From assembly GCF_041821045.1 (NCBI RefSeq), contig NZ_JBGUAW010000002.1, positions 248,001 to 312,000 on the forward strand: a stretch of 64,000 nt of DNA, written 5' to 3'. The position numbers were made by a program, and so were the translations under genes. This document shows, piece after piece, positions 29,409 through 37,927 of the stretch. Under the pieces are notes generated by a model. It was given only the letters and a program-made list of their open reading frames with translations, was not told the DNA's origin and did not search any database. The DNA comes from Thiohalorhabdus sp. Cl-TMA. GTDB taxonomy: Bacteria > Pseudomonadota > Gammaproteobacteria > Thiohalorhabdales > Thiohalorhabdaceae. The first letter of the stretch is position 1; every line of letters begins with the position of its first letter.

Positions 29409-29817
29409 CGTTTGTCTCTCCTTGTTCTAAGGCCGAAATACGGCGCTCCAGTTCGTCCATCTCAATAGCCTTGGCGTAGTTGCCCAGGGCCGCTAATAGT
29501 CGCTCCCCTGTATCGGGAGGTACTTGGCCCGTACCCACCGCCGCCATGATGGCCTTTGCCTTATCCGTCATAGAGGATGCCTCCGCCAAGCCAGGCACTT
29601 CCACGGGGCGTGCCTCGGACTTCGGAGGCGGGGCCAAGCGGTCTAGGCAGAGCCTTAGGGCAGTGGCGTCTCCTTGGAGAGCCAGGGTAACGGCCTGACT
29701 CACCAGATCGTCGCGGCAGGGCTCCAGTAGCTCTCGGACCTTTTCCGCCTCGGGCTTCCGGCCTTGGGGGTTGCCGGATTGTCCGGCCAGGAAGCGGCCC
29801 TTATTGTCTCGCCTCAC
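29392..29817 (-). CDS. DUF5681-like phage protein
   Basis: The 141-residue product begins MRRDNKGRFLAGQSGNPQGR, which matches the DUF5681 N-terminal signature (GxFxxGQSGNPxGRP) found in phage and satellite proteins. A C-terminal helical segment (MDELERRISALEQGE) follows. The start overlaps the preceding stop by 4 bp (translational coupling). Function unknown; a packaging- or DNA-linked role has been suggested for similar proteins by context only. Confidence 0.72.
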   Translation of the reverse strand: MRRDNKGRFLAGQSGNPQGRKPEAEKVRELLEPCRDDLVSQAVTLALQGDATALRLCLDRLAPPPKSEARPVEVPGLAEASSMTDKAKAIMAAVGTGQVPPDTGERLLAALGNYAKAIEMDELERRISALEQGETNDGDKR

Positions 29818-30245
29818 CCTGTTCTCCCCTGCATATCAGGACCGCCGGCCCCACTGAGCCCCGGATGGGGCACCACGTCCCGTAGCATGGCCTCCAGGAC
29901 CTCCGGCTCCGGCAGGCCGGACCAATCGCCGCCGCAGAACTCGCGGAATGCCTCTCGGCTCCAGCCGTACCGCTTCGCCACCGCCACGGCGGCCTCCACC
30001 TCCTCATCCGTGACGGGCGGCGGGGTCGGGCGCTCACCATTGGGCAGCGTAAGCAGCCGCGCCCACTGGCCCGTCTCCCAGGGGTAGCAGCGTTCGCACC
30101 ACCACCCCCCGGCGCGGTCCTCCCACCAGCGGGCGGAGCCGCAGGCCGGGCAGGGGGCCTCGGGTTCTTCTTTCTGGGGCTGGGGCTCGGTTTCGGCGGA
30201 ATCGTCTAGTAAGTCACTGACGGCATCTAGAAGGCTCATTTCCAA
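29814..30245 (-). CDS. Hypothetical protein with zinc-ribbon-like motif
   Basis: The 143-residue protein has CPACGSARWWEDRAGGWWCERC (CxxC-x16-CxxC), a likely zinc ribbon, and a C-terminal helical part. It is the first gene downstream of the iteron array on this strand and is overlapped by the DUF5681-like gene. A role in satellite DNA handling is possible but not shown. Confidence 0.65.
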   Translation of the reverse strand: MEMSLLDAVSDLLDDSAETEPQPQKEEPEAPCPACGSARWWEDRAGGWWCERCYPWETGQWARLLTLPNGERPTPPPVTDEEVEAAVAVAKRYGWSREAFREFCGGDWSGLPEPEVLEAMLRDVVPHPGLSGAGGPDMQGRTG

Positions 30246-30259
30246 ACCTCCGAAAAGGA

Positions 30260-30456
30260 CCGGAACAACCGGAACAACCGGAACAAGGCTTCGTGTGGCC
30301 GGGCTTTGTAGGTGTTCCGGTAGATGTTCCGGTGCTGGAACAACCGGAACAGGTATCCTCTCGGGTGTTCCGGTATTGGCGTGACCGGAACAGGGGGCGG
30401 AACAGGCAAATTCCCCGTCATGCTGGGCTCCGTTCCGCTTGTTCCGGGGGTTCCGG
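30260..30456. repeat. Iteron array CCGGAACA, candidate replication origin
   Basis: Nine exact copies of CCGGAACA or its complement TGTTCCGG: direct at 30260, 30269, 30278, 30344, 30385; inverted at 30313, 30325, 30366, 30440; plus near-copies at 30397 and 30448. The first three are a tandem 9-mer. The array lies between the primase-helicase gene and the next gene. In phage P4 the alpha primase-helicase binds octamer iterons (GGTGAACA type) at ori and crr; these repeats have the same size and context. Confidence 0.8.
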
Positions 30457-33123
30457 TTGCGAATCGTCGTTCAGGATTTGCTCCCGGACGGCATAGAAGC
30501 GGGGCCGTTTCCCGCCCACCGAATGTAATGAGCGGTGCCGGCTGGCGTCGTTCTTGTAGAGAAGGCCCCGCCGGTCCAGCTCATTGGCAACGGTCTTGGA
30601 GTCGTGCCCGCCGCAGGCTTCCCGGAAGCCCTCGGGTGTGAACAGGTACAGGGCGTTTCCCTCGTCGTGGTAGCCCACCCGCTCCCGGACTTCGGGGCCG
30701 CCGCTCTTGGCCTGGAAGCGGGCTCCGTGCCGCAGGATGAAAGCCTGAATGGCCTCCACCCCCCGCTCCGCCTCGGATTGGGTCTCGGCACTGGCGAGCC
30801 ATTTGTCCACCACCACCCGGACGGCTTGCTCCACCTCCTCATCCACGAAGGGAACCAGCCCCGCCCGGCGGGCCAGCCACCCGGCCACCAGGACGAGGCC
30901 GTACCGGCGGAGAACACGGCGCTGTTCTGCCGGAAGGTGGTCGGGGGTGAGACGGTGGGCGGCCCGGTCGAGAAGGGTGGAAACGGTGTTCCGCAGGTCG
31001 AAGGCATCATCCGACTGCCCCACCAGGTACTCCACCAGGGCGGGGCCTGCCGTGCCGTAGTAGCGCCCGCAGGCCCGCTTGAGGGCATCCCCGAAGTCCG
31101 CCACCGGCTCCCCGTGGGTATCCGCCAGGACCGGGTCCAGGGCCAGGTCCGCAATCCGCACAAGCTGCCCGCCCTTGGCCTTCTTGCCGCCCTCGGCAAT
31201 CTTGGCGGCGGTGGACAGCTCCCCCGTGGAAAGTAGGAGGGTCCGCCAGGAACGTGGGGCCTTCAGGTTCCGGTTCTGGCTCATGGCGGCGCGGCCCTGT
31301 CCGCCGGCCACGTTGTAGACCAACGCGCCGAAGTCCCGGGCGGAGCACGTCCCGATTTCGTCCAGGCACAAGGGGGCGTCATTGTGCGCGGCGGCCAGCC
31401 CCTCCACTGCATTGCCGGTGGCGTTCCATCGCCGGATAAAGGCCGTGTCCGGGTTCTGGGCCGGATCGGCCCCGCAGCCGAACACGGAGGCCGCTACCTG
31501 AAGCCACGTCGTTTTCCCGGAAGTTGTGGTGCCGTACAGGTGAAAGCCCCCGGATTCCAGCTCCGCAGCCCGTAGCAGGGGTGCCGCCAGCCCGGCGCAA
31601 ATGGCGAAGATCAGGGAGGGATTCCCGTGGCATGGGGTGGCGACGTGCGCCCGCCATTCGTCCAGGGTGCCGGCGGCATGGATGGTGCGGGCGGTAGGGC
31701 TGTACCGCTCGGGCTGGTAGACCACTTCCTCGTCGCCGCCGGCGGTAATGACGCGGTGGGGCTGGACGTACGCCAGGGCACCACCGGAATCATCCAGCCA
31801 GCCCAGGCGCTCCACGGAACGGACGCGGGCGGTGGGAGCGCAGCTCCCCAGGAATTGGGCCAGTTTGCGCTCCTTGCCGGGAATCACGGCCAGCCCATCG
31901 TCCGCCAGCTCTTGGGCTAGGGTGTTGCCCTGCTCATGGAAACGGCTGTAAGGAATGGCCCGCTCTTGGGGATTATGGTCGCGGTCCAGCCACCGGACCA
32001 CGCCACCCCAGCCGCCGCCGTGGGGGTTGCGGGTGAGGGCGGCCACCCATACCGGGGCCAGGGCCACCCAATCCTCGTTCCCGTCGTCATCCACCCGGTG
32101 GACTCCGCTTGCAGAAATCCGCCATCCCGGCGGGGTTTCGGCTTCCCTCCACGGCGGCCCGGTCTCCGGGTCACGGTCTTCGCCCGCCGGTGATTCCTCT
32201 TCAGGGTTGGGGGCGTATGGTGCCGCCAGGGCCTCGGCTACCGCCTCCAGGCCGTAGGCTTGGGCTAGGTCGTTGAAGTCGCCGGGTTTCGGCGGTACTG
32301 CTACCAGCCCGCCCACCGCCCCGGCGGCGGCGCGGGCCTTGGCCTGCCCGGTGCCCGACTCGTCATGATCGGCGGCCACCACCAGCTCCACCCCCAGCAG
32401 CTTGTCCCGCAGGACGCGGACCACCGGCTCCAGGTTGCCGGCATCGAAGGCAACGGCCACGGCGTCTCCGGTGGCCTCATGGATGGATGCGGCGGTGGCG
32501 TAGCCTTCGGCAACGTAAAGGCGGGCGGAGGGCCGGCCTATGGCGTGGTAGGAGCCGCGCTTGGTGCCGCCGCTTAGGAACCGCTTGCCACCGCCCCCGT
32601 CGATGAACTCCAGGGATCGAAGGGCGCCGCCGGCGTCGCGCATAGGAACCACCAGGGCGTCGCCATGCTGGCGGAGGCCGTAACCTCCCACCCCCTTGGC
32701 CTGGAGATAGGGGTGATCCGCCGGGGCGGGGTCAGCCTCCTCCCATATACGGGCAGCCTTGGCGGAGGCCTCTTCCGCCCGGCGCTGCCGTTCCACCTCT
32801 CGCTGCCGGCGGGCTTCCGCCATTCGCTCTTGCCAGGCCCTGCGCTCCGCCCGGCTCATGGTCCGCCGGTCGCGGTCGCTCCAGGTATGGGAGCCATCGT
32901 GCCGCCAGCTGCCGAACGCGCCGCCGGCCCCGTAGTCGCCGGGTGGGTACAGGACGGCCCAGCCGGTGCGCTGGCCTCGGCGGTCGTCCGGGGCATCGAA
33001 GCGGTGGAGGTCACCGTCCGCAGGGATGGGCTCGGGCGGCTCCAGGCCCGCCTCCTGCATGGCCTCCCAGAACCGGGCCTCGATTTCGCCGGCGGGGCTC
33101 GGACTCGGTGCGGCTTCACCCAT
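30418..33123 (-). CDS. Toprim/DUF927 primase-helicase of the satellite
   Basis: The start at 33123 is preferred: the 102 extra residues of the longer frame are low-complexity and overlap other genes. The 901-residue protein has a charged coil (about 90-130), a Toprim domain (ARLYVAEGYATAASIHEATG; VVAADHDESGTGQAKA; PGDFNDLA) and a DUF927 helicase domain with Walker A GTTTSGKTTWL and Walker B-like APLCLDEIGT. This type starts satellite replication at iteron origins. Iterons lie at its 3' end, two of them inside the gene. Confidence 0.88.
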   Translation of the reverse strand: MGEAAPSPSPAGEIEARFWEAMQEAGLEPPEPIPADGDLHRFDAPDDRRGQRTGWAVLYPPGDYGAGGAFGSWRHDGSHTWSDRDRRTMSRAERRAWQERMAEARRQREVERQRRAEEASAKAARIWEEADPAPADHPYLQAKGVGGYGLRQHGDALVVPMRDAGGALRSLEFIDGGGGKRFLSGGTKRGSYHAIGRPSARLYVAEGYATAASIHEATGDAVAVAFDAGNLEPVVRVLRDKLLGVELVVAADHDESGTGQAKARAAAGAVGGLVAVPPKPGDFNDLAQAYGLEAVAEALAAPYAPNPEEESPAGEDRDPETGPPWREAETPPGWRISASGVHRVDDDGNEDWVALAPVWVAALTRNPHGGGWGGVVRWLDRDHNPQERAIPYSRFHEQGNTLAQELADDGLAVIPGKERKLAQFLGSCAPTARVRSVERLGWLDDSGGALAYVQPHRVITAGGDEEVVYQPERYSPTARTIHAAGTLDEWRAHVATPCHGNPSLIFAICAGLAAPLLRAAELESGGFHLYGTTTSGKTTWLQVAASVFGCGADPAQNPDTAFIRRWNATGNAVEGLAAAHNDAPLCLDEIGTCSARDFGALVYNVAGGQGRAAMSQNRNLKAPRSWRTLLLSTGELSTAAKIAEGGKKAKGGQLVRIADLALDPVLADTHGEPVADFGDALKRACGRYYGTAGPALVEYLVGQSDDAFDLRNTVSTLLDRAAHRLTPDHLPAEQRRVLRRYGLVLVAGWLARRAGLVPFVDEEVEQAVRVVVDKWLASAETQSEAERGVEAIQAFILRHGARFQAKSGGPEVRERVGYHDEGNALYLFTPEGFREACGGHDSKTVANELDRRGLLYKNDASRHRSLHSVGGKRPRFYAVREQILNDDSQPEPPEQAERSPA

Positions 33124-33346
33124 CGGCCACCCCCGTTTTCCGTAGTAGCTCCCGGGGGCGGGCACCGCTAATCTGCCGGCGCTGGAACCAGCGGAGAACC
33201 AGGGCCGCCAGGACTTCACGGACAAGGACGGGGGAGCCGTTGCGGGGCCGGTTAGCATCGGGGTACGCTTGCCCCCAATCAGGCGAGACCCCTTGCCTCC
33301 GGCCCGCGCCCCCTCCCGGGTGCGGGCCTTCGCACGTCCGGGCCAT
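33116..33346 (-). CDS. Small hypothetical protein between AlpA and primase
   Basis: A 76-residue frame starts 3 bp after the AlpA stop and overlaps the primase start by 8 bp, as expected of an operon gene. The C-terminal half is helical and basic (VREVLAALVLRWFQRRQIS). No family recognised; the N terminus is of low complexity. Confidence 0.45.
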   Translation of the reverse strand: MARTCEGPHPGGGAGRRQGVSPDWGQAYPDANRPRNGSPVLVREVLAALVLRWFQRRQISGARPRELLRKTGVADG

Positions 33347-33349
33347 GGG

Positions 33350-33559
33350 TTAGTCCTCCCCCGCCGCCGGGCGGGAAGCCAGCCATTCTTCCAGGTCCTC
33401 CACGCGCCAAGCCACGGCTTGGGGGCCAAGCTGGATCGGCTTGGGGAATTTTCCCTGGCCCATCAACCGATAGACGGTGCTTCGGCTGAGCCCGTACCGG
33501 TCACTAACTTCGCGTAGACGAAGTACGCGCTTTTCGGCTTGTTCGATAGGGGTAGGCAT
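33350..33559 (-). CDS. alpA: AlpA-family DNA-binding regulator
   Basis: The 69-residue protein has the AlpA/MerR-like winged helix: LRLREVSDRYGLSRSTVYRLMGQGKFPKPIQLGPQAVAWRVEDLEEWL, read here as RxxEVxxxxGxSRSTVYR...G.FP.P..LG...W...E.E.W. AlpA proteins activate integrase or act as excisionase in P4-like elements. It is transcribed with the primase genes. Confidence 0.92.
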   Translation of the reverse strand: MPTPIEQAEKRVLRLREVSDRYGLSRSTVYRLMGQGKFPKPIQLGPQAVAWRVEDLEEWLASRPAAGED

Positions 33560-33646
33560 AGAAAAGCCTCCGTTAAGGTTGATTGGGAACGGAGGCTAGT
33601 TTCGGAATGCGGGAAGCGAATGGCAGGGGAAATGATTGTGGGAGCG

Positions 33647-34210
33647 TTACCCTTGACGCTGGCGTTTTTCTACGTTCTGGCAGATTTTCTTTACCGAAGC
33701 TTCAGGGTTTCCAGAGCGGGCCCATGAATCTGAGAAAGAAAAAAGCGCTTCACTTACAATACTTACGGAACTAGGGCGGTTCTTGCTTTCCCCGTAAAGA
33801 TGTATTCCATATTCGCTAACAAGTCTAGTGCAGGCCCTGTATATTATATAGTCCCTGGCCTTATTTTGTTTGGGGTCCTTCCCTGGTTTTTGCTTTGGAG
33901 GCTTTAGTTCTCCTCGTAAAACCTTAGCGTGAAAATCTTGGCAAAAACTAGGCACCACCCCTGATTCTTTAACGCTTGTAATTATGAAATCAATTAATGC
34001 GTGGTACTGGTAAATATCTATACTTTCTGGGTTGGCCTGGGCAATCCATTTTAGTTCTTCTAGAGCCTCTTCTTCCCATCCCTCTTTAGGCACCGCTTCC
34101 GTCTCCTCGATGCGCAAAAGGGCCTGCCAAGCCTCATTCGGGTTATCGCTATAACCCAATTCCTGGAGGCATTGTTTGGCTCGATCCAATAATTCTTGCT
34201 TGTTCAACAA
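33647..34210 (-). CDS. Hypothetical satellite protein (187 aa), AT-rich
   Basis: This helical, soluble protein (AWQALLRIEETE; ARDYIIYRACTRLVSEYGIHLYG) has lower GC than its neighbours and no recognised domain. It sits between the integrase and AlpA. Its composition, like that of the caspase-like gene, suggests a separate acquisition; a defence or regulatory role is possible but unsupported. Confidence 0.6.
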   Translation of the reverse strand: MLNKQELLDRAKQCLQELGYSDNPNEAWQALLRIEETEAVPKEGWEEEALEELKWIAQANPESIDIYQYHALIDFIITSVKESGVVPSFCQDFHAKVLRGELKPPKQKPGKDPKQNKARDYIIYRACTRLVSEYGIHLYGESKNRPSSVSIVSEALFSFSDSWARSGNPEASVKKICQNVEKRQRQG

Positions 34211-34263
34211 AGTGACCTTTTTATTTGCTCCCGTTTCGCCGGACTTAGTGGCTGGTGCAAATC

Positions 34264-35556
34264 TTAGGCATTCGAGGCTTTTCCTTTCAGCCCATTAGCC
34301 AACTCCACCACCGCCGCCCCTTGGCCCTGCCCGGAGAAGGTGGCTCCCAAGTCCCGCTCCCAGGCTTCCAGGGCTTGGCGCTTCTCCTTATCGTAGCTGT
34401 GGCGGTCGTAGACCCCGCCCACCGTTTGGTCCTTGTGGTTCAGCAGCTTGTCCACTACAAGCCGGTTAAACCCTATCTCCGTGATGAGGGTGGCGGCGGT
34501 GCGCCGCAGATCGTGGGGGGTGGCCCGGTCCATGATAGGCTCCGCCTCCGGGTCGGCATCCTTGCCGGGGCGCTCGGCTGGATTGATGGCGCGGCGCATA
34601 GCTTGGCCCATGGCGTACTCGCTCAAGTGGTTGGCGCCCCGGCTGGCAGGAAATACCCACTGGCTACCCCCGGCCACTTCGGCGGCCTGGTCCAGGATGG
34701 CTAGGGCCTTTTCCGTCAGGGGCACCACATGGGCCTCCCCGTTCTTGGCCTTCTCCTTGGGGATGATCCACTGGCCCCGCTCCCGATCCACGTCCGCCCA
34801 CTCCAGATTGAGCACTTCCCCGGGGCGCTGCGCCGTGCGGAGGATCAGCTCCAGGGCATCGCGGGTGGCGGGCCACAGGTTCATGCTGTCCAGCTCCGCG
34901 AACAGTAGCCGGATTTCCTCCCGGCTCAGAACCCGGTCCCGGGCTTTCTCCCGGCTCTGCTTGATGTGGGTGGCGGGGGAGTGCTCCAGCTCGCCGCGCT
35001 CTACGGCAAAGTTCATCATGCGCCGCACCACCGCTAGGGTGCGGTTGGCCTGCACCTCCGCCCCCCGGGCGCGGATGCCGTCCACCAGCTTCACAAGGTC
35101 CTTGCGCTCCACCTCCGGCAGCTTGAGCTTGCCCAGCCTCGGCACCACTTCCCGATTAAGGACGCGCTCGTCTTCCTCCCAGGACTTCTTGTTCGGCTTG
35201 GCCCACCGCTCCAAGTAGGTCTCCGCGAAATCGGCCACGGTGGGGGTGCGCTTCTTTTCGGCCTTGGCCTCCGCCTTGGCCTGGGCGGGGTCCACGCCTT
35301 CGGCCCGTTGCCCCTTGGCGGCCGCCAGGGCATCGCGGGCGGCGCTCAAGCTCATGGTGGGCTTGGTATCCCCGGGCTTTTTGTAGGTGCCCAGGGTCAG
35401 GCGGCGCGTGCGGCCATCCTCCTTGTAGAAGTAGAAAAAGGACTTGGTCCCCTTGGGGGTGACGCGCAATCCCAGGCCACCGGGCTCCGTAACCTCGTAA
35501 CGCTGGGATTGAGGCTTGAGGGATTCCATGCGCTTCGCGGTGAGCTTTTCGGCCAT
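34264..35556 (-). CDS. int: Tyrosine-type integrase of the tRNA-Lys element
   Basis: The 430-residue protein has an N-terminal arm-binding DUF4102-type domain (GGLGLRVTPKGTKSFFYFY), a SAM-like core domain and the catalytic residues of tyrosine recombinases: R in TAQRPGEVLNL, H-x-x-R in HDLRRT, and tyrosine in VYDRHSY. This P4-integrase family targets tRNA genes. It is next to attR and reads inward. Confidence 0.96.
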   Translation of the reverse strand: MAEKLTAKRMESLKPQSQRYEVTEPGGLGLRVTPKGTKSFFYFYKEDGRTRRLTLGTYKKPGDTKPTMSLSAARDALAAAKGQRAEGVDPAQAKAEAKAEKKRTPTVADFAETYLERWAKPNKKSWEEDERVLNREVVPRLGKLKLPEVERKDLVKLVDGIRARGAEVQANRTLAVVRRMMNFAVERGELEHSPATHIKQSREKARDRVLSREEIRLLFAELDSMNLWPATRDALELILRTAQRPGEVLNLEWADVDRERGQWIIPKEKAKNGEAHVVPLTEKALAILDQAAEVAGGSQWVFPASRGANHLSEYAMGQAMRRAINPAERPGKDADPEAEPIMDRATPHDLRRTAATLITEIGFNRLVVDKLLNHKDQTVGGVYDRHSYDKEKRQALEAWERDLGATFSGQGQGAAVVELANGLKGKASNA

Positions 35557-35567
35557 GGGTGAGCCTC

Positions 35568-35588
35568 GGGGTGAACTGTGGGGTGAAC
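35568..35588. repeat. Candidate integrase/excisionase arm site, right
   Basis: A 21-bp sequence with two GGGTGAAC octamers, 20 of 21 bases identical to 28007-28027. It lies immediately upstream of the integrase start, so binding could also repress int. Confidence 0.65.
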
Positions 35589-35719
35589 CATAGACCTTGG
35601 CTTTGGCGGGAACGCCTGGGACGTTCTAAGACGGATGTTGCCCGGTTATGCGTGGTTATACAAGGGCTTGGAAGGAAGGGCTAGGAATAGAATGAAAACG
35701 GCAGGAAAGGTAAAATGCA

Positions 35720-35766
35720 GACTTTTAATCAGCGGGTCGCAGGTTCGACTCCTGCACGGCCCACCA
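35720..35766. repeat. attR core (47-bp direct repeat)
   Basis: Exact copy of the 3' 47 bases of tRNA-Lys. It is the original chromosomal tRNA end, displaced by the insertion, and is followed by the old tRNA terminator. Confidence 0.95.
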
Positions 35767-35774
35767 TCTGAATC

Positions 35775-35812
35775 AAGGGGTTATAGCTTCGGCTATAAGC
35801 CCTTTTCTTTTT
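35775..35812 (+). terminator. Original tRNA-Lys terminator, stranded behind attR
   Basis: A stem with a TTCG tetraloop (AAGGGGTTATAGC at 35775-35787, GCTATAAGCCCTT at 35792-35804) and a T-rich tail. Before integration it ended the tRNA-Lys transcript. Confidence 0.88.
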
Positions 35813-35891
35813 GGGGCCTATAGCCGGAATCCATACTAAAGCTCCCAAGTATGTCGGCGTCCGGGCTCTTCGGAGGGGGAGCCTTACCGGG

Positions 35892-37241
35892 CTAGACGTT
35901 GGGAAACCAAACGGTTACCCGTAGCCCCGTGCCTTCGGCTCCTTCGCCCATTTCAAGGAAGCCGTCGTGAAGCTCCGCCACCCTGGCCGCGATGGGCAGT
36001 CCCAAACCGGAGCCCTGTCCGGTACTCTGGTTGCCCCGGTAAAAACGCGCCAGGGCCCTCTCCCGTTCCTCCGGGGCCAATCCCGGCCCGTTATCCTCCA
36101 CTTCCAGCGACGGCGGATTGCTATTCAGGCGCATCCGCACCCGGCCATCCCTGCGACCATACCGGATGGCGTTGTGTATCAGGTTGGTCAGCAGGGACTC
36201 CAGGGCCTCGCTACTGCCCTGGACGATTACGGGGTCCTCGGGCAGGGAGGTCTCCAAGCGGATCCTGGCCTCCTTGGCCTGTCCCGCCAAGACCTCCCTT
36301 GCCCGGGTGATTACCCCCCGCAGGTCAACCGGCTCCTTCGGGAATTGCCCTGACTCGTCTAGGCGAGCAAGGGTCAACAGCTGATACACCAGCCGATCAG
36401 TCCGATCCGCGCCGGCTACCAGCTGGTGCAGGGCATGTTCGCGCTGTTCGGGCTGGGGGCTGTCCAGGGCGACCTGGGCCTGGGTTTTCAGGGCGGCCAG
36501 GGGGGTGCGTAGCTGATGGGCGGCATCGCCCAGGAAACGTCGCTCCCGGGCCAGAGTCTCGCGCAGGCGTCCCAGGAGCCGGTCGATGGCTGCGAGTAGG
36601 GGGGCTACTTCCCCGGGAGACTTGTCGCTGCCGCCCAAAGGCTCCACGGCGTCCGGAGTCAGGTTCTCCACCCGCCGGGCAGCCGCCTGAAGGGGCTTCA
36701 GCCCCCGGCGCACCGCGAAGCTGATGGCCAGGGCCAGGGCTGGAAGGCCCAGCAGGAAGGGGAGCGTCAGCCCGGCAGCAATGCGGTTGGCCAGGCCATC
36801 GCGGATGGCCAGCCGCTCGCCCACCACCACTCGGGGGGCCTCCCCGTTCGCCGGCGCGGCGTAGACCCGCCAGCGCTCGTTCCGCGCGGTGGCCTCGGAA
36901 AAGCCTGACGGGGTCTGGCTGAGGGGGTTCTGGGGGGCGCCGTCGGAGCGCGAAAGCAGTTGGCCGTTCAGGGACCAGACCTGGCAGGCCAGGCCCTCCG
37001 TCAGCGTCGTTCCTCCCGCACCCTGCATGGGGTTCTGCCGGCCGGGGTCCGGAGCGGTCGCCCCGTGCCACAGGTTCTGGACCAGGTTGGCGGACTCCAC
37101 CAGCTTGGCGTCCAGGACCCCGTTTACTTCGGCCCGCAGGGCCACGAAGATCCAGCCCGCCGCGGCGGTCCATACCACGGCCAAGGTCCCGGCGATCACC
37201 CAGAAGAGCCGGCGCCGTAGCGAGGGTGGGCTATTCTTCAT
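35892..37241 (-). CDS. Sensor histidine kinase, QseC/PmrB-like
   Basis: The start at 37241 overlaps the regulator's end by 11 bp. The 449-residue protein has two membrane segments (LFWVIAGTLAVVWTAAAGWIF; LTLPFLLGLPALALAISFAV) around a periplasmic sensor of about 130 residues, then HAMP, a HisKA box (GDAAHQLRTPLAALKTQAQVAL) and HATPase motifs (NLIHNAIRYG, VEDNGPGL, GSGLGLPIA). It pairs with the OmpR-type regulator upstream. The stimulus is unknown; metal or thiol stress is a guess from the divergent operon. Confidence 0.9.
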   Translation of the reverse strand: MKNSPPSLRRRLFWVIAGTLAVVWTAAAGWIFVALRAEVNGVLDAKLVESANLVQNLWHGATAPDPGRQNPMQGAGGTTLTEGLACQVWSLNGQLLSRSDGAPQNPLSQTPSGFSEATARNERWRVYAAPANGEAPRVVVGERLAIRDGLANRIAAGLTLPFLLGLPALALAISFAVRRGLKPLQAAARRVENLTPDAVEPLGGSDKSPGEVAPLLAAIDRLLGRLRETLARERRFLGDAAHQLRTPLAALKTQAQVALDSPQPEQREHALHQLVAGADRTDRLVYQLLTLARLDESGQFPKEPVDLRGVITRAREVLAGQAKEARIRLETSLPEDPVIVQGSSEALESLLTNLIHNAIRYGRRDGRVRMRLNSNPPSLEVEDNGPGLAPEERERALARFYRGNQSTGQGSGLGLPIAARVAELHDGFLEMGEGAEGTGLRVTVWFPNV

Positions 37242-37890
37242 GGAAGCGGTACCCCACCCCGCGCACGGTCTCGATGTGGTGGCTGCCCAGCTTGCGCCGC
37301 AGGTTGTGGATATGCACTTCCAGGGCGTTGCTGGCAACCGCCTCGTCCCACCCGTACAAGCGCTCCTCCAGGTGCTCCCGGGCTACCACGCTGCCTGACC
37401 GTTCCATGAGCATGCTCAGCACGGCGACCTCCCGGTGGCCCAGGGGATGCTCTGCGCTGTCCACGCGCACCCGGAGCTGCTCCGGCTCCAGTTCCACCGC
37501 ACCCACCACCACGCGCTCGGCGGGGGGCACGGTGCGGCGTCGGGCCAGGGCGCGTAGCCGGGCGGCCAGCTCCTCCAGATCGAAGGGCTTCGTCAGGTAG
37601 TCATCCGCGCCGGCGTCCAGCCCGTCCACGCGGTCCTGCACCGCGTCGCGGACCGTCAGCATGAGCACGGGCACCGTGAGGCCGGCCGCGCGCAGGGTCC
37701 GCAGCACCTCCAAGCCCGAGCGCTCGGGCAGCATCCAATCCAGCACCACCAGGTCGAATGGCTCGGCCCGCAGGGCCTGCTCGGCCGCCCCGCCTTCGGT
37801 TACCCAGTCCGTGGTGAAGCCCTTGGCCCGGAGGCCGGCCTGGATGCCGTCCCCGAGCAGGGTGTCATCTTCCGCGATCAAGACCCGCAT
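37231..37890 (-). CDS. OmpR-family response regulator, QseB/PmrA-like
   Basis: The 219-residue protein has a receiver domain with acidic pair D8-D9, phospho-acceptor D51 (VVLDWMLPERSG) and YLTKPFD lysine, and a winged-helix output domain (HREVAVLSMLMERSGSVVAREHLEERLYGW; VHIHNLRRKLG). It is of the QseB/PmrA subgroup. Two CTTAA-type boxes upstream match the binding site of that subgroup. Confidence 0.93.
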   Translation of the reverse strand: MRVLIAEDDTLLGDGIQAGLRAKGFTTDWVTEGGAAEQALRAEPFDLVVLDWMLPERSGLEVLRTLRAAGLTVPVLMLTVRDAVQDRVDGLDAGADDYLTKPFDLEELAARLRALARRRTVPPAERVVVGAVELEPEQLRVRVDSAEHPLGHREVAVLSMLMERSGSVVAREHLEERLYGWDEAVASNALEVHIHNLRRKLGSHHIETVRGVGYRFHEE

Positions 37891-37927
37891 GCGTTCCTCC
37901 CCTGGAGCCCCAGCCTGGCCGAACAGC

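Larger units (their letters stand above)
27914..35766. mobile_element. P4-like satellite/integrative element in tRNA-Lys
   Basis: A 7.8 kb insertion bounded by 47-bp perfect direct repeats (27914-27960 and 35720-35766). Contents from right to left: tyrosine integrase, unknown, AlpA, small unknown, Toprim/DUF927 primase-helicase, iteron array, three small genes, then on the other strand a caspase-like cargo gene. There are no capsid, tail or terminase-large genes. The set int-alpA-primase/helicase plus iterons matches P4-type satellites, which replicate themselves and borrow a helper phage's particles. The two ends are AT-rich, the centre GC-rich. Confidence 0.9.

Noticed and set aside
30236-30421. 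61-codon frame across the iteron array
   Set aside because: Its sequence is a translation of the CCGGAACA repeats (repeated FRLFR-type peptides), so the DNA repeats are the signal, not a protein.
30236-30470. CRISPR array at the repeat cluster
   Set aside because: Repeats are only 8-9 bp, occur in both orientations and have irregular spacing; no cas genes are near. It fits iterons.
33124-33429. Longer N terminus of the primase-helicase (102 extra residues)
   Set aside because: The extension is low-complexity and overlaps AlpA and a small in-operon gene; the start at 33123 fits the domain layout better.
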